Assembly (NCBI RefSeq): GCF_900323885.1
Contig: NZ_OOHJ01000023.1
Span: 62,001-126,000, forward strand
Length of the DNA stretch: 64,000 nt
Direction: 5' to 3'
Source: [Actinomadura] parvosata subsp. kistnae
GTDB taxonomy: Bacteria; Actinomycetota; Actinomycetes; Streptosporangiales; Streptosporangiaceae
Shown here: piece by piece, positions 1 to 8,386 of the stretch
How the letters are laid out: each line of letters starts with the position of its first letter
Position numbering within the stretch: position 1 is the stretch's first letter
The notes under the pieces: generated by a model
Database searches by the model: none
Told to the model about the DNA's origin: nothing
The model's input: the letters and a program-made list of their open reading frames with translations, nothing else
Made by a program: the position numbers and the translations under genes

Positions 1-25
1 CGCCGATGCGGGCCGCTGATCCGGT

Positions 26-751
26 TCACGGGGCGGCTTCCGCGCCGATGCGGGCCGCCGTCTCCCGGGGCGGGTAGCCGAGCGTCAGGCCGCGCACCGA
101 CAGGGCGGCCTGCGCGAACAGCGCCTCGGCGTTCTCGGTGAGCACGTAGTCGAGCGCGGGGGAGCGGGAGCGGTGCGCGTCGAGCGCCTGCGCCTCACGC
201 TCCGCGACGTCCTTCGGCAGCGCCTCGCGGTAGTCGGCGATCAGCGCGTCGAGGTCGAACAGCTGGCCGTACCGCTCCGACGTGCCCGCCACCACCCGCA
301 CCAGCTCGCCGTCCAGTTGCGCCCGGTAGACGAGGTTCGTGCCGCCGCTCTTGGCGAACCAGCGCATCACCTCGTCGGCGGGCAGCGTGAACGCGCCGTA
401 CGGCTTGCGGCCGTACAGCAGCGCCTCGGCGATCCACCGGTCGCACCACAGCTCGTCGCGGTAGGGCGCCGGGGCGTGCGGGTCGACGGCCAGGCCCTGC
501 GCCAGCACCGGGTTCCACGCCGACACCATGGGGCTGCTGAAGCGGGGCATGCGCGGGCCGCGCCAGTGGCTCAGCGCGTAGCCGTACCAGACGGTCACGA
601 CCTCGACCCTGCGCCTGGGCAGGGGACGCTCGTAGGTGCCGTTCATGATCTGGCCCCCGTCGGGGTGCCGCCATGGGCCGGGAGTGAGGCCGAGGTCTGT
701 GGGGGCCGGAGGGGTCCGGTAGTCGGGATGGAGTATCCACGCGTCCGCCAC
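26..751 (-). CDS. Hypothetical protein, no family recognised
   Basis: I do not recognise this 241-residue protein. The start chosen is a GTG at 751, preceded by an AAAGGCAGAG stretch that can act as a ribosome binding site. An ATG further upstream at 820 would add 23 residues that do not look coding. The protein is soluble, with no signal peptide or membrane segment. It is rich in Trp, Tyr and Arg in its first half (around VWYGYALSHWRGPRMPR) and more helical and acidic toward the C-terminus. It is divergent from the DUF5753 regulator, so the 136 bp between them probably holds both promoters. A link to that regulator is only positional. Confidence 0.65.
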   Translation of the reverse strand: MADAWILHPDYRTPPAPTDLGLTPGPWRHPDGGQIMNGTYERPLPRRRVEVVTVWYGYALSHWRGPRMPRFSSPMVSAWNPVLAQGLAVDPHAPAPYRDELWCDRWIAEALLYGRKPYGAFTLPADEVMRWFAKSGGTNLVYRAQLDGELVRVVAGTSERYGQLFDLDALIADYREALPKDVAEREAQALDAHRSRSPALDYVLTENAEALFAQAALSVRGLTLGYPPRETAARIGAEAAP

Positions 752-887
752 AGTTTCTCTGCCTTTCGGATTGGCGTATGCATGACGTGTCTGACCACTA
801 GAGTGGCCATCGTGCAACACCCGTCACTCGGTTTCAATAGACCAGGTGTAAACGCTGATATTTGTCATCGATGGTTGTGACAGACGT

Positions 888-1724
888 ATGCAGTTAAGCG
901 TTGTCGCGGCCCGGCTCTCCGCTCTGCGCGCCGCGGCCAGGCTGTCGATGAAGTCCGCGGCCGACGCCGCGGGGCTCAACACCTCCACGATCTTCCGCAT
1001 CGAGCACGGGCTCGTGGCGCCGCGCGAGGCCACCGTGCGCACCCTCCTGGAGCTGTACGGGCAGGGCGAGCACACGGCCCGGCTGCTGTCGCTGCTGCGG
1101 GAGGAGCGGGTGCCCGGCTGGTACGACGCTCCCGGCGTGCCGCTGGCGCTGTCGGCGTTCCTGGAGATGGAGGACCAGGCGCAGATCATCTACACCTACT
1201 GCCCGCTGCAGATCCCGGCGCTGCTGCAGACCTCGGCCTACGCCCTGTCGGCCGCGCTGGCCGCGCTGCCCGCCGGGGCCACCTACGAGCAGGCCGCCGG
1301 CGCCGCCGACCTGGTGGCGGTGCGGCAGCGGGTGCTCGACCGGCACCAGGGGCCGCACCTGTGGGCGGTGCTCGACCGGGCGGCGCTGACCGATCCGCCG
1401 CTGGGACGGCCGGAGGACCGGCTCGCCCAGCTCGACGCGCTCGCCAAGGCGGCCAGGCAACCGCATCTGGCCGTGCAGGTGGCCCGGCCGGTCAGCGAGA
1501 GCGGCTACCTCTACCAGGGGCCGCCGTTCACGCTGCTGCGCTTCCCCGAGCGGGACCGGCCCGACGCGCTGGTGCTGCACCTGCTGCACGCGCCGGTCGT
1601 CATCGAGGACCGGCGGCGGGTCGAGGAGCACCAGCAGGCGTTCGCGCGGCTGTCGTTGTCGGCGCTGCCGGTGGAGTCCACCCCCGACGCGCTGAACGAA
1701 ATCCGCACCACCCTGCCGTGCTGA
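888..1724 (+). CDS. XRE-family HTH regulator with DUF5753 domain
   Basis: 278-residue regulator of the type common in multiple copies in actinomycetes. An N-terminal helix-turn-helix covers residues about 5-60 (MKSAADAAGLNTSTIFRIEHG is the recognition region). It is followed by the DUF5753 domain, recognisable from Y-x-P-L-Q-I-P-x-L-L-Q-T near residue 105 and the C-terminal LRFPE stretch. Relatives such as BldB partners and Scr1-type antitoxin-like regulators usually sit beside a small DUF397 gene. No DUF397 gene is present here. The divergent neighbour is an unknown protein instead, so the target is unclear. The gene ends directly before a small tandem repeat. Confidence 0.9.
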   Translation: MQLSVVAARLSALRAAARLSMKSAADAAGLNTSTIFRIEHGLVAPREATVRTLLELYGQGEHTARLLSLLREERVPGWYDAPGVPLALSAFLEMEDQAQIIYTYCPLQIPALLQTSAYALSAALAALPAGATYEQAAGAADLVAVRQRVLDRHQGPHLWAVLDRAALTDPPLGRPEDRLAQLDALAKAARQPHLAVQVARPVSESGYLYQGPPFTLLRFPERDRPDALVLHLLHAPVVIEDRRRVEEHQQAFARLSLSALPVESTPDALNEIRTTLPC

Positions 1725-1728
1725 GGTG

Positions 1729-1777
1729 CCACCGTCAGTGCCGCCGTCAGTGCCGCCGGTCAGTGCCGCCGTCGGTG
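1729..1777. repeat. 12-bp tandem repeat, about four copies
   Basis: Four consecutive copies of a unit close to CCGCCGTCAGTG, one with an extra G, begin five bases after the stop codon of the DUF5753 gene. They lie in the 92 bp between that gene and the convergent GntR gene. No hairpin or gene is evident in this stretch. Confidence 0.75.
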
Positions 1778-1816
1778 TCGCCGGCGGGTCACCTTGCCCT
1801 GCTGACCCCGCCCCCG

Positions 1817-2470
1817 TCAGTGTTGCTGGCGGAACTCGCCGGCGCGGCGCACGTGGTCGATCATGATGCGTTCGGCCGTGTCGGCGTCGCCCGACTCCAG
1901 GGCGGCCAGGATGCCCTCGTGCGCCTCCAGCTGGGCCTTGACCTGCGTCTCGTCGAGCCACAGTGACGCCTCGGCGGGCACGGGGAAGCTGTTGCGCACC
2001 GACCTGGCGTGCGCGCCCAGGAAGGCGGGGCCGCCGATGTCGACGATGCGCAGGTGGAAGCGCCTGCTCTGCTCGCCGAGCCGGTCGTGCCTGCCCCGTG
2101 CGGCGTCGTCGGCCATGGAGGCGTGCAGCTCGCGCAGCTCGGCCAGCTCGGACGCGGTGATGCGGGCCGCCGCCAGCCGCGCCCCCAGCCCCTCGACGAC
2201 CGCGCGCACCCCGTAGTACTCGGCCAGCGCCTCGTCGCCCAGGTCCACCACGGTCGCGCCGTGGTGGGCCTCGTAGCTGATCAGCCGGTCCTTCTCCAGC
2301 CGGCGCAGCGCCTCGCGCACGGGCGTGACCGACACCCCCAGGCGCTTGGCCACCTCCCCGGCCCGCAACGCCGTCCCGCCGGGGATCCGGCCGGTGCGGA
2401 TCTCCTCCAGCAGCACGCTGTAGACGTAGTCGGCCTTGCTCATGGGCGGCCGGGGCTCGGTGGATGACAT
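1817..2470 (-). CDS. GntR-family (FadR/FCD type) transcriptional regulator
   Basis: 217 residues. A winged helix-turn-helix at residues about 12-75 (AGEVAKRLGVSVTPVREALRRLEK is the classic GntR recognition region) precedes an all-helical FCD ligand-binding domain. FCD regulators usually sense small organic acids. The conserved acidic and histidine positions expected for a metal/carboxylate pocket are suggested by the FHLRIV and EAHEGIL segments. It is divergent from the CoA-transferase operon, with 68 bp between starts, so it most likely represses that operon through the inverted repeat at 2524-2540. A TTG/ATG-proximal RBS is not obvious. Confidence 0.92.
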   Translation of the reverse strand: MSSTEPRPPMSKADYVYSVLLEEIRTGRIPGGTALRAGEVAKRLGVSVTPVREALRRLEKDRLISYEAHHGATVVDLGDEALAEYYGVRAVVEGLGARLAAARITASELAELRELHASMADDAARGRHDRLGEQSRRFHLRIVDIGGPAFLGAHARSVRNSFPVPAEASLWLDETQVKAQLEAHEGILAALESGDADTAERIMIDHVRRAGEFRQQH

Positions 2471-2502
2471 GTGCTCAAGTGTCTCGCAGAACGGGCTCGT
2501 CC

Positions 2503-2540
2503 TTGACCTATGACATATTTCTTATAAGTTACACACTTAT
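2503..2540 (+). promoter_or_regulatory. Probable promoter and operator of the CoA-transferase operon
   Basis: A perfect inverted repeat ATAAGT-TACAC-ACTTAT occupies 2524-2540 and overlaps the ATG at 2539. A -10-like TAAGTT (2525-2530) lies 8 bp before the ATG and there is no Shine-Dalgarno, so the transcript may be leaderless. TTGACC at 2503-2508 is a possible -35 with nearly standard spacing. The repeat is the natural candidate for the divergent GntR regulator. Confidence 0.55.
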
Positions 2541-3714
2541 GACGAGCCTCGAGGACCTCAAGGTCATCGACGCGGCGACGCTGTTCGCCGGTCCCTCCGC
2601 CGCCATGATGCTGGGCGACTTCGGCGCCGACGTGATCAAGATCGAGCACCCCCGCCGGGGCGACCCCTCGCGCGGGCACGGCGCCGCCGGCCTGTGGTGG
2701 AAGACACTGTCGCGCAACAAGCGCGCCGCCGCCGTGGACCTGTCGCACGCCGAGGGGCAGGAGATCCTGCGCCGCCTCGCCGAGCGGTCCGACGTGCTGA
2801 TCGAGAACTTCCGCCCCGGCACCCTCGAACGCTGGAACCTCGACCCGCAGGACCTCCTGAAGCTCAACCCCCGCCTGATCGTGGCCAGGATGACCGGCTT
2901 CGGGCAGTTCGGGCCCATGGCCAAGCGGCCCGGCTTCGGCACCCTGGCCGAGGCCATGAGCGGGTTCGCCGCCATGACCGGGCAGCCCGACGGGCCGCCC
3001 ACGCTGCCGCCGCTCGCCCTGGCCGACGGCATCGCGGGCCTGGCCATGTCGTACGCGATCATGGTCGCCCTGCACGCCCGCGAGCGGACCGGACGCGGCC
3101 AGGTCATCGACATGGCGATCATCGAGCCCATCCTCGGCCTGCTCGGCCCGCAGATGAGCGGCTACAAGGCCCTCGGCATCGTCCAGCAGCGCACCGGCAA
3201 CCGCTCCAGCAGCAACGCGCCGCGCAACACCTACCGCACCCGCGACGGCCGCTGGCTGGCCATCTCCACCAGCGCCCAGCCCATCGCCGAGCGCGTCGTC
3301 ACCCTCGTCGGGCGGCCCGACCTCGTCGAGCAGCCGTGGTTCGCCAGCGGGCACGGCCGCGTCCAGCACGTGGACGAGCTGGACGAGGCCGTCGCCTCCT
3401 GGATCGCCGAACGCGACGCCGACGAGGTCATCGCCAGGTTCGAGGAGGTGCAGGCCGCCGTCGCGCCCATCTACGACGTCACCGACATCGCCGAGGACCC
3501 CCAGTACGCGGCCCTGAACACGTTCGTGGAGGTGCCGGACGACGAGTTCGGCACGCTCACCATGCAGAACGTCCTGTTTCGCCTGTCCGAGACGCCCGGC
3601 GGGATCCGCTGGACGGGCCGTCCCCTCGGCCGCGACACCGACGACGTGCTCGGCGAGCTCGGCTACCCCGCCGAACGGATCACCGCCCTGCGCGCGGACG
3701 GGGTGATCGCGTGA
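2539..3714 (+). CDS. Family III CoA-transferase (CaiB/BaiF type)
   Basis: 391 residues, the normal length for this family, which moves CoA between carboxylic acids. The N-terminal Rossmann signature (VIDAATLFAGPSAAMMLGDFGADVIKIE) and the catalytic aspartate (D163 in LALADGIAG) are both present. ATG 2539 is chosen because family members start exactly at MTSLEDLKVID. An ATG at 2464 would add 25 non-homologous residues. It overlaps the following CitE-like gene by four bases (GTGA). With that lyase the likely route is acid to acyl-CoA followed by C-C cleavage, as with malate (SmtAB plus malyl-CoA lyase) or citramalate/itaconate (Ict plus Ccl). The exact substrate cannot be read from sequence. Confidence 0.92.
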   Translation: MTSLEDLKVIDAATLFAGPSAAMMLGDFGADVIKIEHPRRGDPSRGHGAAGLWWKTLSRNKRAAAVDLSHAEGQEILRRLAERSDVLIENFRPGTLERWNLDPQDLLKLNPRLIVARMTGFGQFGPMAKRPGFGTLAEAMSGFAAMTGQPDGPPTLPPLALADGIAGLAMSYAIMVALHARERTGRGQVIDMAIIEPILGLLGPQMSGYKALGIVQQRTGNRSSSNAPRNTYRTRDGRWLAISTSAQPIAERVVTLVGRPDLVEQPWFASGHGRVQHVDELDEAVASWIAERDADEVIARFEEVQAAVAPIYDVTDIAEDPQYAALNTFVEVPDDEFGTLTMQNVLFRLSETPGGIRWTGRPLGRDTDDVLGELGYPAERITALRADGVIA

Positions 3715-4673
3715 CCGCGCTGCCGCCCGTGACCTGGCTGTACGTGCCGGGGGACCGGCCCGAGCGGTTCGGCAAGGCCGTGGCGTCCGGCGCCGACGTG
3801 GTCATCATCGACCTGGAGGACGCGGTCGCGCCCGCCAGGAAGGACGCGGCCAGGGAGAACGCGGTCGCCTACCTGCGCGACCGCCAAGCCACCTCTGGTC
3901 CTCAGACGCCCGCGCGGGCCGACGCCGCGGCCCCTCACATGCCCGTGCGGGCCGGCGCCCCGGCCCCTCAGGTACACGTGCGGGTCAACGACCCGGCCAC
4001 CGGGCGCGGGCGGGACGACCTGGCCGCCGTCGGGGAGCTCGCCGACGCCGTACGGCTGCCGAAGGTCGAGTCGGCGGCCGTGCTCGACGCGCTCACCGGC
4101 GCGCCCGCGTACGCGCTGCTGGAGTCCGCGGCCGGGATCGTCGCGGCCAGGGAGATCGCCGCCCACCCGCGCGTGGCCGGGGTGGCGCTCGGCGAGCAGG
4201 ACCTCGCGGCCGAGCTGGCCATCACCGACGAGCAGGCCATGAACCACCTCAGGCTCCAGGTCGTCCTCGCCGCCGCCGCGGCCGGGCTGCCGCCGGTGCC
4301 CATGTCCGTCTACCCCGACGTGAAGGACGAGGCGGGGCTGCTGGCCTCGTGCCTGGCCGGGCGCGCGATCGGGCTGTTCGGACGGACCGCGATCCACCCG
4401 CGCCAGATCCCCGTCATCAGGCGCGCCTTCCGCCCGACCCAGGAGGAGGCCGCCAGGGCCGCCGAGGTCGTCGCGGCGGCCGAGCGGGCCGAGCGGGCGG
4501 GCGTCGGCGCGGTCGCGCTGCCCGACGGCCGGTTTGTGGACGCCCCCATCGTGGCCAGGGCCCGCCGCACGGTGGAGCTGGCCCGCCGCCTCGCCGACCC
4601 GCCATCCCAGCCCGCGCCCGGCTCCGCCGACCCGCCATCCCAGCCCGCGCCCGGCTCCGCCGGCCCGCCCTGA
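3711..4673 (+). CDS. CitE-like HpcH/HpaI-family lyase (malyl- or citramalyl-CoA lyase type)
   Basis: 320 residues starting at GTG 3711, overlapping the upstream stop. TIM-barrel family features are clear: VIIDLEDAV near the N-terminus, HVRVND, the LPKVESA strand, ALLESAAGI with a metal-binding Glu, and GEQDLAAEL with a metal-binding Asp. Family enzymes split or form 3-hydroxyacyl-CoA such as malyl-CoA or citramalyl-CoA. Two oddities stand out. Residues about 62-95 hold three 11-residue repeats (PQTPARADAAA, PHMPVRAGAPA, PQVHVRVNDPA), so the strand carrying the substrate-binding Arg appears locally duplicated. The C-terminus ends in two perfect 11-residue copies of ADPPSQPAPGS. Confidence 0.88.
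   Translation: MTALPPVTWLYVPGDRPERFGKAVASGADVVIIDLEDAVAPARKDAARENAVAYLRDRQATSGPQTPARADAAAPHMPVRAGAPAPQVHVRVNDPATGRGRDDLAAVGELADAVRLPKVESAAVLDALTGAPAYALLESAAGIVAAREIAAHPRVAGVALGEQDLAAELAITDEQAMNHLRLQVVLAAAAAGLPPVPMSVYPDVKDEAGLLASCLAGRAIGLFGRTAIHPRQIPVIRRAFRPTQEEAARAAEVVAAAERAERAGVGAVALPDGRFVDAPIVARARRTVELARRLADPPSQPAPGSADPPSQPAPGSAGPP
4593..4658 (+). repeat. 33-bp tandem repeat, two perfect copies, at 3' end of the lyase gene
   Basis: Two identical 33-bp units (4593-4625 and 4626-4658) encode ADPPSQPAPGS twice. A degenerate partial third copy follows and crosses the stop codon to about 4691. The array adds a disordered tail to the lyase. Confidence 0.9.
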
Positions 4674-4743
4674 CCCGCGCCCGGCTCTGCCGGGGCCAAG
4701 CCGCACACCCCCAGCACAACCCCCCATTGGAGGTCACTTCGCC

Positions 4744-6081
4744 ATGGGAATCGCCGTATGGGCGCTCATCGCCTACATCGCCATCATCGTCGTCTGGAAC
4801 GGCGTGCTGAAACGCAACATCGGTGAGGCGATGCTCATCGGTTTCGCCGGAGTGTGCCTCTTCGGCGGCACGAGCTTCTTCGAGCTGGCGTGGGCGGGCA
4901 TCGCCGACGCCATGGCGGAGGAGGTCGTCTTCGCCGCCCTGGCGTTCGTCTTCATGGGCTACCTGCTCACCAGGCTGGGCCTGATCCAGGAGCAGGTCAC
5001 CGTACTGAACTCGATCTTCGGCCGGCTGCGCGGCGGCGCCGGCTACGTCTCGACCTCCGCCGCCGCGCTGCTCGGCGGCCCCTCCGGGTCGGGCTCCGGC
5101 ATCTCCGCGTCCGTCGGCTCCGTCACCATCCCGTGGATGATCCGCTCGAACTGGCGGCCCGACCTGGCCGCCTCGCTGGTGGCGGGCAACGCCGGGCTGG
5201 GCATCTCGATCCCGCCCAGCTCGTCGATGTTCCTGCTGCTCGGCTCGGCCGCCGTCGCGCCCGTGCTGAGCGCCGACCAGCTCTTCGTGCCCGCCCTCAT
5301 CGGCGGGTTGTGGACGGTGGCCTACCGGTTCGTCGTGGTGTTCCTGTGGGTGCGCCGGCACGGCATCGCCGCCACCGACGCGGCCGACCTCGTGCCGCTG
5401 CGCGCGGCGCTGCGGGCCGGGTGGACGTCGCTGCTGGTGTACGCGGGCATCCTCGTCCCGGTGCTGATGACGCTGGACTTCGGGGTGGCGCTGATGGAGT
5501 CGCGGGTCGGCGAGGCGGCCGGCGACATCAGCATCATCGTGTGGATCCCGGTGCTGACCGTGCTGGCCACGTTCGCCGTGGCGTGGAAGCGGCTGCCGCG
5601 CACCGGCCGCGCGTGGAGCGAGCTGCTCGGCGAGATGGCCCCCAGGTACGCCGTCATCGGCGCGACCTTGTTCTTCGCCTTCGCCGCCGCGGCCAGCCTA
5701 GGCGAGCTGGGCCTGGTGGACCAGCTCACCGCGATCCTGCGGGGGCTGGACGCGCCCGCCGTCGTCATCGCCACCATCGTCGGCCTGCTGCTGGTGATCA
5801 TCGCCGCGCCGCTGACCGGCACCGCGACGATCGCCGCCGTCGGCGGGGTGGCCTTCAGCGCGCTGACCGCGGCCGGGGTCGCCCCGGCGGCCGCCGCCAC
5901 CGCCATCATGATCTTCGCCTCGACCGAGGGGGCGTCACCGCCGGGAGCGGCCCCGATCTACATCGCCAGCGGCATCGCCCAGGTGGACCCGGCCAGGACG
6001 TTCGGGCGGCTGATCCTGTGGTTCGTCATCCCGACCCTGGTCATCGGCGTGCTGGTCGCGACCGGCGTGCTGCCGATCTGA
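4744..6081 (+). CDS. TRAP-type C4-dicarboxylate transporter, large permease (DctM-like)
   Basis: 445-residue polytopic membrane protein with about 11-12 hydrophobic segments. The start ATG 4744 follows GGAGG at 4729-4733. DctM-type features are the GPSGSGSGISASVGS loop, LGISIPPSSSMFLL (the IPPS motif) and the late TEGASPPGAAPIYIA loop. TRAP systems import dicarboxylates and related acids with a periplasmic binding protein DctP and a small permease DctQ. Neither is encoded in this window. Only a 75-residue two-helix protein follows. It may act as a stand-alone secondary carrier for the acid handled by the two upstream enzymes. Its place after the CoA-transferase and lyase supports a transport-plus-activation-plus-cleavage operon. 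Confidence 0.85.
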   Translation: MGIAVWALIAYIAIIVVWNGVLKRNIGEAMLIGFAGVCLFGGTSFFELAWAGIADAMAEEVVFAALAFVFMGYLLTRLGLIQEQVTVLNSIFGRLRGGAGYVSTSAAALLGGPSGSGSGISASVGSVTIPWMIRSNWRPDLAASLVAGNAGLGISIPPSSSMFLLLGSAAVAPVLSADQLFVPALIGGLWTVAYRFVVVFLWVRRHGIAATDAADLVPLRAALRAGWTSLLVYAGILVPVLMTLDFGVALMESRVGEAAGDISIIVWIPVLTVLATFAVAWKRLPRTGRAWSELLGEMAPRYAVIGATLFFAFAAAASLGELGLVDQLTAILRGLDAPAVVIATIVGLLLVIIAAPLTGTATIAAVGGVAFSALTAAGVAPAAAATAIMIFASTEGASPPGAAPIYIASGIAQVDPARTFGRLILWFVIPTLVIGVLVATGVLPI

Positions 6082-6095
6082 GAGGAGATCCCGAC

Positions 6096-6323
6096 ATGAA
6101 GAGCCTGATCATGGTCCTGTTCAAGATCGGCCTGGTGCTGTTCCTCGCGCTCGGCGTCGCCGTCGTGCTGGTGCAGGCCGCCGGCCTCGTCGCGGGCAGC
6201 CCCGGCCTGGTCTCGGGCGCGGTGTCGGCGCTCGGCCTGGCGATGACCGTGTCGGCCGGGGTGACCGGGCTGCTCGGCTTCGTGATGTCGTACCTGTTCC
6301 ACTGGAAGACGGGCGAGGACTGA
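6096..6323 (+). CDS. Small two-helix membrane protein in the permease operon
   Basis: 75 residues, ATG 6096 preceded by GAGGAG. Two hydrophobic segments (about residues 5-30 and 40-68) end in a short charged tail, FHWKTGED. It lies 14 bp downstream of the TRAP-type permease, where DctQ (four helices, about 160 residues) would be expected. I do not recognise a family. A reduced small-permease or accessory role is inference from position. Confidence 0.75.
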   Translation: MKSLIMVLFKIGLVLFLALGVAVVLVQAAGLVAGSPGLVSGAVSALGLAMTVSAGVTGLLGFVMSYLFHWKTGED

Positions 6324-6330
6324 CCGCGCT

Positions 6331-6969
6331 TCAGTCTCGCGGTCGCCAGCGGGCGGCGAGCTCCTCGTCGCGTGGCTCGGGGCCGGGCAGGTCACGGCGG
6401 GCCGGGGGGACGCGCAGGGCGTCCATCATCAGCGTCAGATAGCGGTGGCGGAGCTGCGCGACCCGTTCCTCGTCGCCCAGCTTGATCGAGGCGAGCTGCT
6501 CGAAGAGCAGCGCGATGTCGGCCGTCGTCACGTCGGGCCGCAGCACGCCCGCCGCGATCGCCCGGGCGTGCACCTCGGTGGCCAGGGACGAGGCCCTGGC
6601 CGCGAGCTTGCCCAGCTCCTCCGTCGGCGTGAACGTGCCCGCCAGCTTGATCGTCAGCGAGCTGGAGTCGGCGTCCACGATGCCGCGCAGGTAGCTCGCG
6701 AACGCCTCCCACGGGTCGCCGTCGTCGGCCAGCGACCGCTCGCTGACCTCGATGTAGAGCCGCAGCCCGTCACCGCACAGCTTCTGCAGCAGCGCCTCCT
6801 TGCTGGGGTAGCGCCGGTAGAGCGCGCTGATCCCGACGCCCGCCTTCTCGGCCACGGCCGCGATGGGGGCGCCGGGCTCGGCGGTGAAGACGGCCCGCGC
6901 CGCCTGGAGGATCAGCTCGTCGTTGCGTGCGGCCTGTGCCTTGCGGCCGCTCATGGGTGCGCTGCTCAT
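6331..6969 (-). CDS. TetR-family transcriptional regulator
   Basis: 212 residues. The TetR helix-turn-helix is at residues about 12-60 (ARAVFTAEPGAPIAAVAEKAGVGISALYRRYPSKEALL, with the typical YRRYPSKEALL end). A helical ligand domain follows, of the type often annotated SbtR-like. Two in-frame ATGs (6969 and 6954) flank the only GGGAGG. I take the first although the spacing is short. It is convergent with the permease operon and divergent from the AI-2E-type permease gene. An inverted repeat 15 bp upstream of its start is a probable self-operator. Confidence 0.9.
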   Translation of the reverse strand: MSSAPMSGRKAQAARNDELILQAARAVFTAEPGAPIAAVAEKAGVGISALYRRYPSKEALLQKLCGDGLRLYIEVSERSLADDGDPWEAFASYLRGIVDADSSSLTIKLAGTFTPTEELGKLAARASSLATEVHARAIAAGVLRPDVTTADIALLFEQLASIKLGDEERVAQLRHRYLTLMMDALRVPPARRDLPGPEPRDEELAARWRPRD

Positions 6970-6983
6970 CCTCCCAGTGTAAG

Positions 6984-6998
6984 GGAACGTAGGGTTCC
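6984..6998. promoter_or_regulatory. Inverted repeat, probable TetR operator
   Basis: GGAAC-GTAGG-GTTCC lies 15 bp upstream of the TetR start, and a further GTTC follows at 6998-7002. Its size and place suit autoregulation and perhaps control of the divergent gene at 7178. Confidence 0.5.
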
Positions 6999-7177
6999 GT
7001 TCTACTGTGCCGTGCCGAATGGCTCTCCTCCATGATCGACGGCTCGATCCCTCCTGCGGTTTCGGACACGCCGTCGCTGGGCAATCGACCGGTCCGCCGC
7101 GTACGCTGCGCAGGGTCACGCGCCCTGCCGCCGATCACGCTCGCGGGAGGCGGCACCGCGAGCCCCAGGGAGGGGAC

Positions 7178-8365
7178 ATGACGCAGCAGGAAGGGCAGCG
7201 CACCGTGCGGGTGCTGCTCTCGCCCGCGAACATCTGGCGGGTGGGCTTCGCCGTCGTCGCGGTCGTCGCCGTGGTGCTCTTCGCGCGGTTCGTGCTGGCC
7301 GATGCGGGCGGGCTGATCGTCGTGGTGGTGATGGCCTGGTTCGTCTCGCTGGCCATGGAGCCCGCCGTCGGCCGGTTAGCCAGGCACATGCGGCGCGGCG
7401 CGGCGGCGCTGCTGGTGATGGCGGCGTTCCTGATCGTCTCGGGGATCTTCCTGTTCCTGTTCGGGAGCCTGCTGGCGGAGCAGGTCGCCATCCTGGTGCG
7501 GGAGCTGCCCGACATCCTCACCGGAGCCGTCGCCTGGGTGAACGGGCGGTTCGGGACCAACTACCACGTCGGCGACATCCTCACCTCGCTCAACCTCACC
7601 CCGCAACAAGCCGCCCAGTATGCCCAGGACGTGCTCGGCAACGTCCTCGGCCTGCTCGGCACCCTCACCGGCGCGATCGTCAACCTGTTCACGCTGCTCC
7701 TGCTGATCTTCTACCTGTCCGCCGACGGCCCCCGGCTGCGGCTGTGGCTCGCCCGGCTCCTGCCCGCGAACGTCCAGCGCGTCTTCCTCACCGTCTGGGA
7801 CGTCTCCCTCGTCAAGACCGGCGGGTACGTCTGGGCCCGCCTCATCCTGGCCGCCGTCAACGCCACCGCCTCGGCCGTGGTGTTCCTGGTGATCGGCATG
7901 CCGTCCTGGCTCGCGCTCGGCCTGTGGACCGGGCTGATCGCGCAGTTCGTGCCCACCATCGGCACCTACATCTCCGTCGTGCTGCCCGTGGTGGTCGGCC
8001 TCGTCTCGCCGCGGCCGTGGATCGGGCTCGTCGCGCTCGGCTGGGGCGTGCTCTACCAGCAGGTGGAGAACCTGACGCTGGAGCCCCGGATCAGCGGCAG
8101 GTCGGTGGACATGCATCCCGGGGTGGCGTTCGCGGCGGTGATCCTGGGGGCGTCGCTGTTCGGGGCGGTGGGCGCGCTGCTGGCCGTGCCGGTGGTGGCC
8201 ATGCTGCTGTCGATGATCGACACGTTCGTCACCCGGCAGGAGCTGGTCGACCCCGTCCCCACCAGCCAGCAGGCCGCCGTCCCGCCACCCGAACCGGCCC
8301 CTGAACCCAAGCCTGAACCGGTCCCCGAGCCTGAGGTCGAGCGCGGGCGGGGCGCGCCCGGCTGA
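7178..8365 (+). CDS. AI-2E family transporter
   Basis: 395-residue membrane protein with about eight hydrophobic segments arranged as in the AI-2E/PerM family: two or three N-terminal helices, a soluble segment (WVNGRFGTNYHVGDILTSL), then a helical bundle containing the characteristic LIAQFVPTIGTYIS and QQVENLTLEPRISG motifs. ATG 7178 has AGGGAGGGG just upstream. Family members include quorum-signal exporters and sodium/proton antiporters, and the substrate cannot be told from sequence. The C-terminus is a Pro/Glu-rich tail (PEPAPEPKPEPVPEPEVE). The convergent FAD monooxygenase frame is open across its 3' end, which is probably an artefact (see 8416). Confidence 0.9.
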   Translation: MTQQEGQRTVRVLLSPANIWRVGFAVVAVVAVVLFARFVLADAGGLIVVVVMAWFVSLAMEPAVGRLARHMRRGAAALLVMAAFLIVSGIFLFLFGSLLAEQVAILVRELPDILTGAVAWVNGRFGTNYHVGDILTSLNLTPQQAAQYAQDVLGNVLGLLGTLTGAIVNLFTLLLLIFYLSADGPRLRLWLARLLPANVQRVFLTVWDVSLVKTGGYVWARLILAAVNATASAVVFLVIGMPSWLALGLWTGLIAQFVPTIGTYISVVLPVVVGLVSPRPWIGLVALGWGVLYQQVENLTLEPRISGRSVDMHPGVAFAAVILGASLFGAVGALLAVPVVAMLLSMIDTFVTRQELVDPVPTSQQAAVPPPEPAPEPKPEPVPEPEVERGRGAPG

Positions 8366-8386
8366 GCGCGCGCCCGGGCGCCCGCT

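Noticed and set aside
6331..6712. Alternative 106-codon frame within the TetR gene
   Set aside because: It is a frame shadow; the TetR frame has a complete HTH and full family length.
8053..8386. C-terminal extension of the FAD monooxygenase frame into the AI-2E gene
   Set aside because: The extra 110 residues are Ser/Thr/Gly-rich antisense translation of a conserved membrane protein. One added base gives a compact natural end at 8387.
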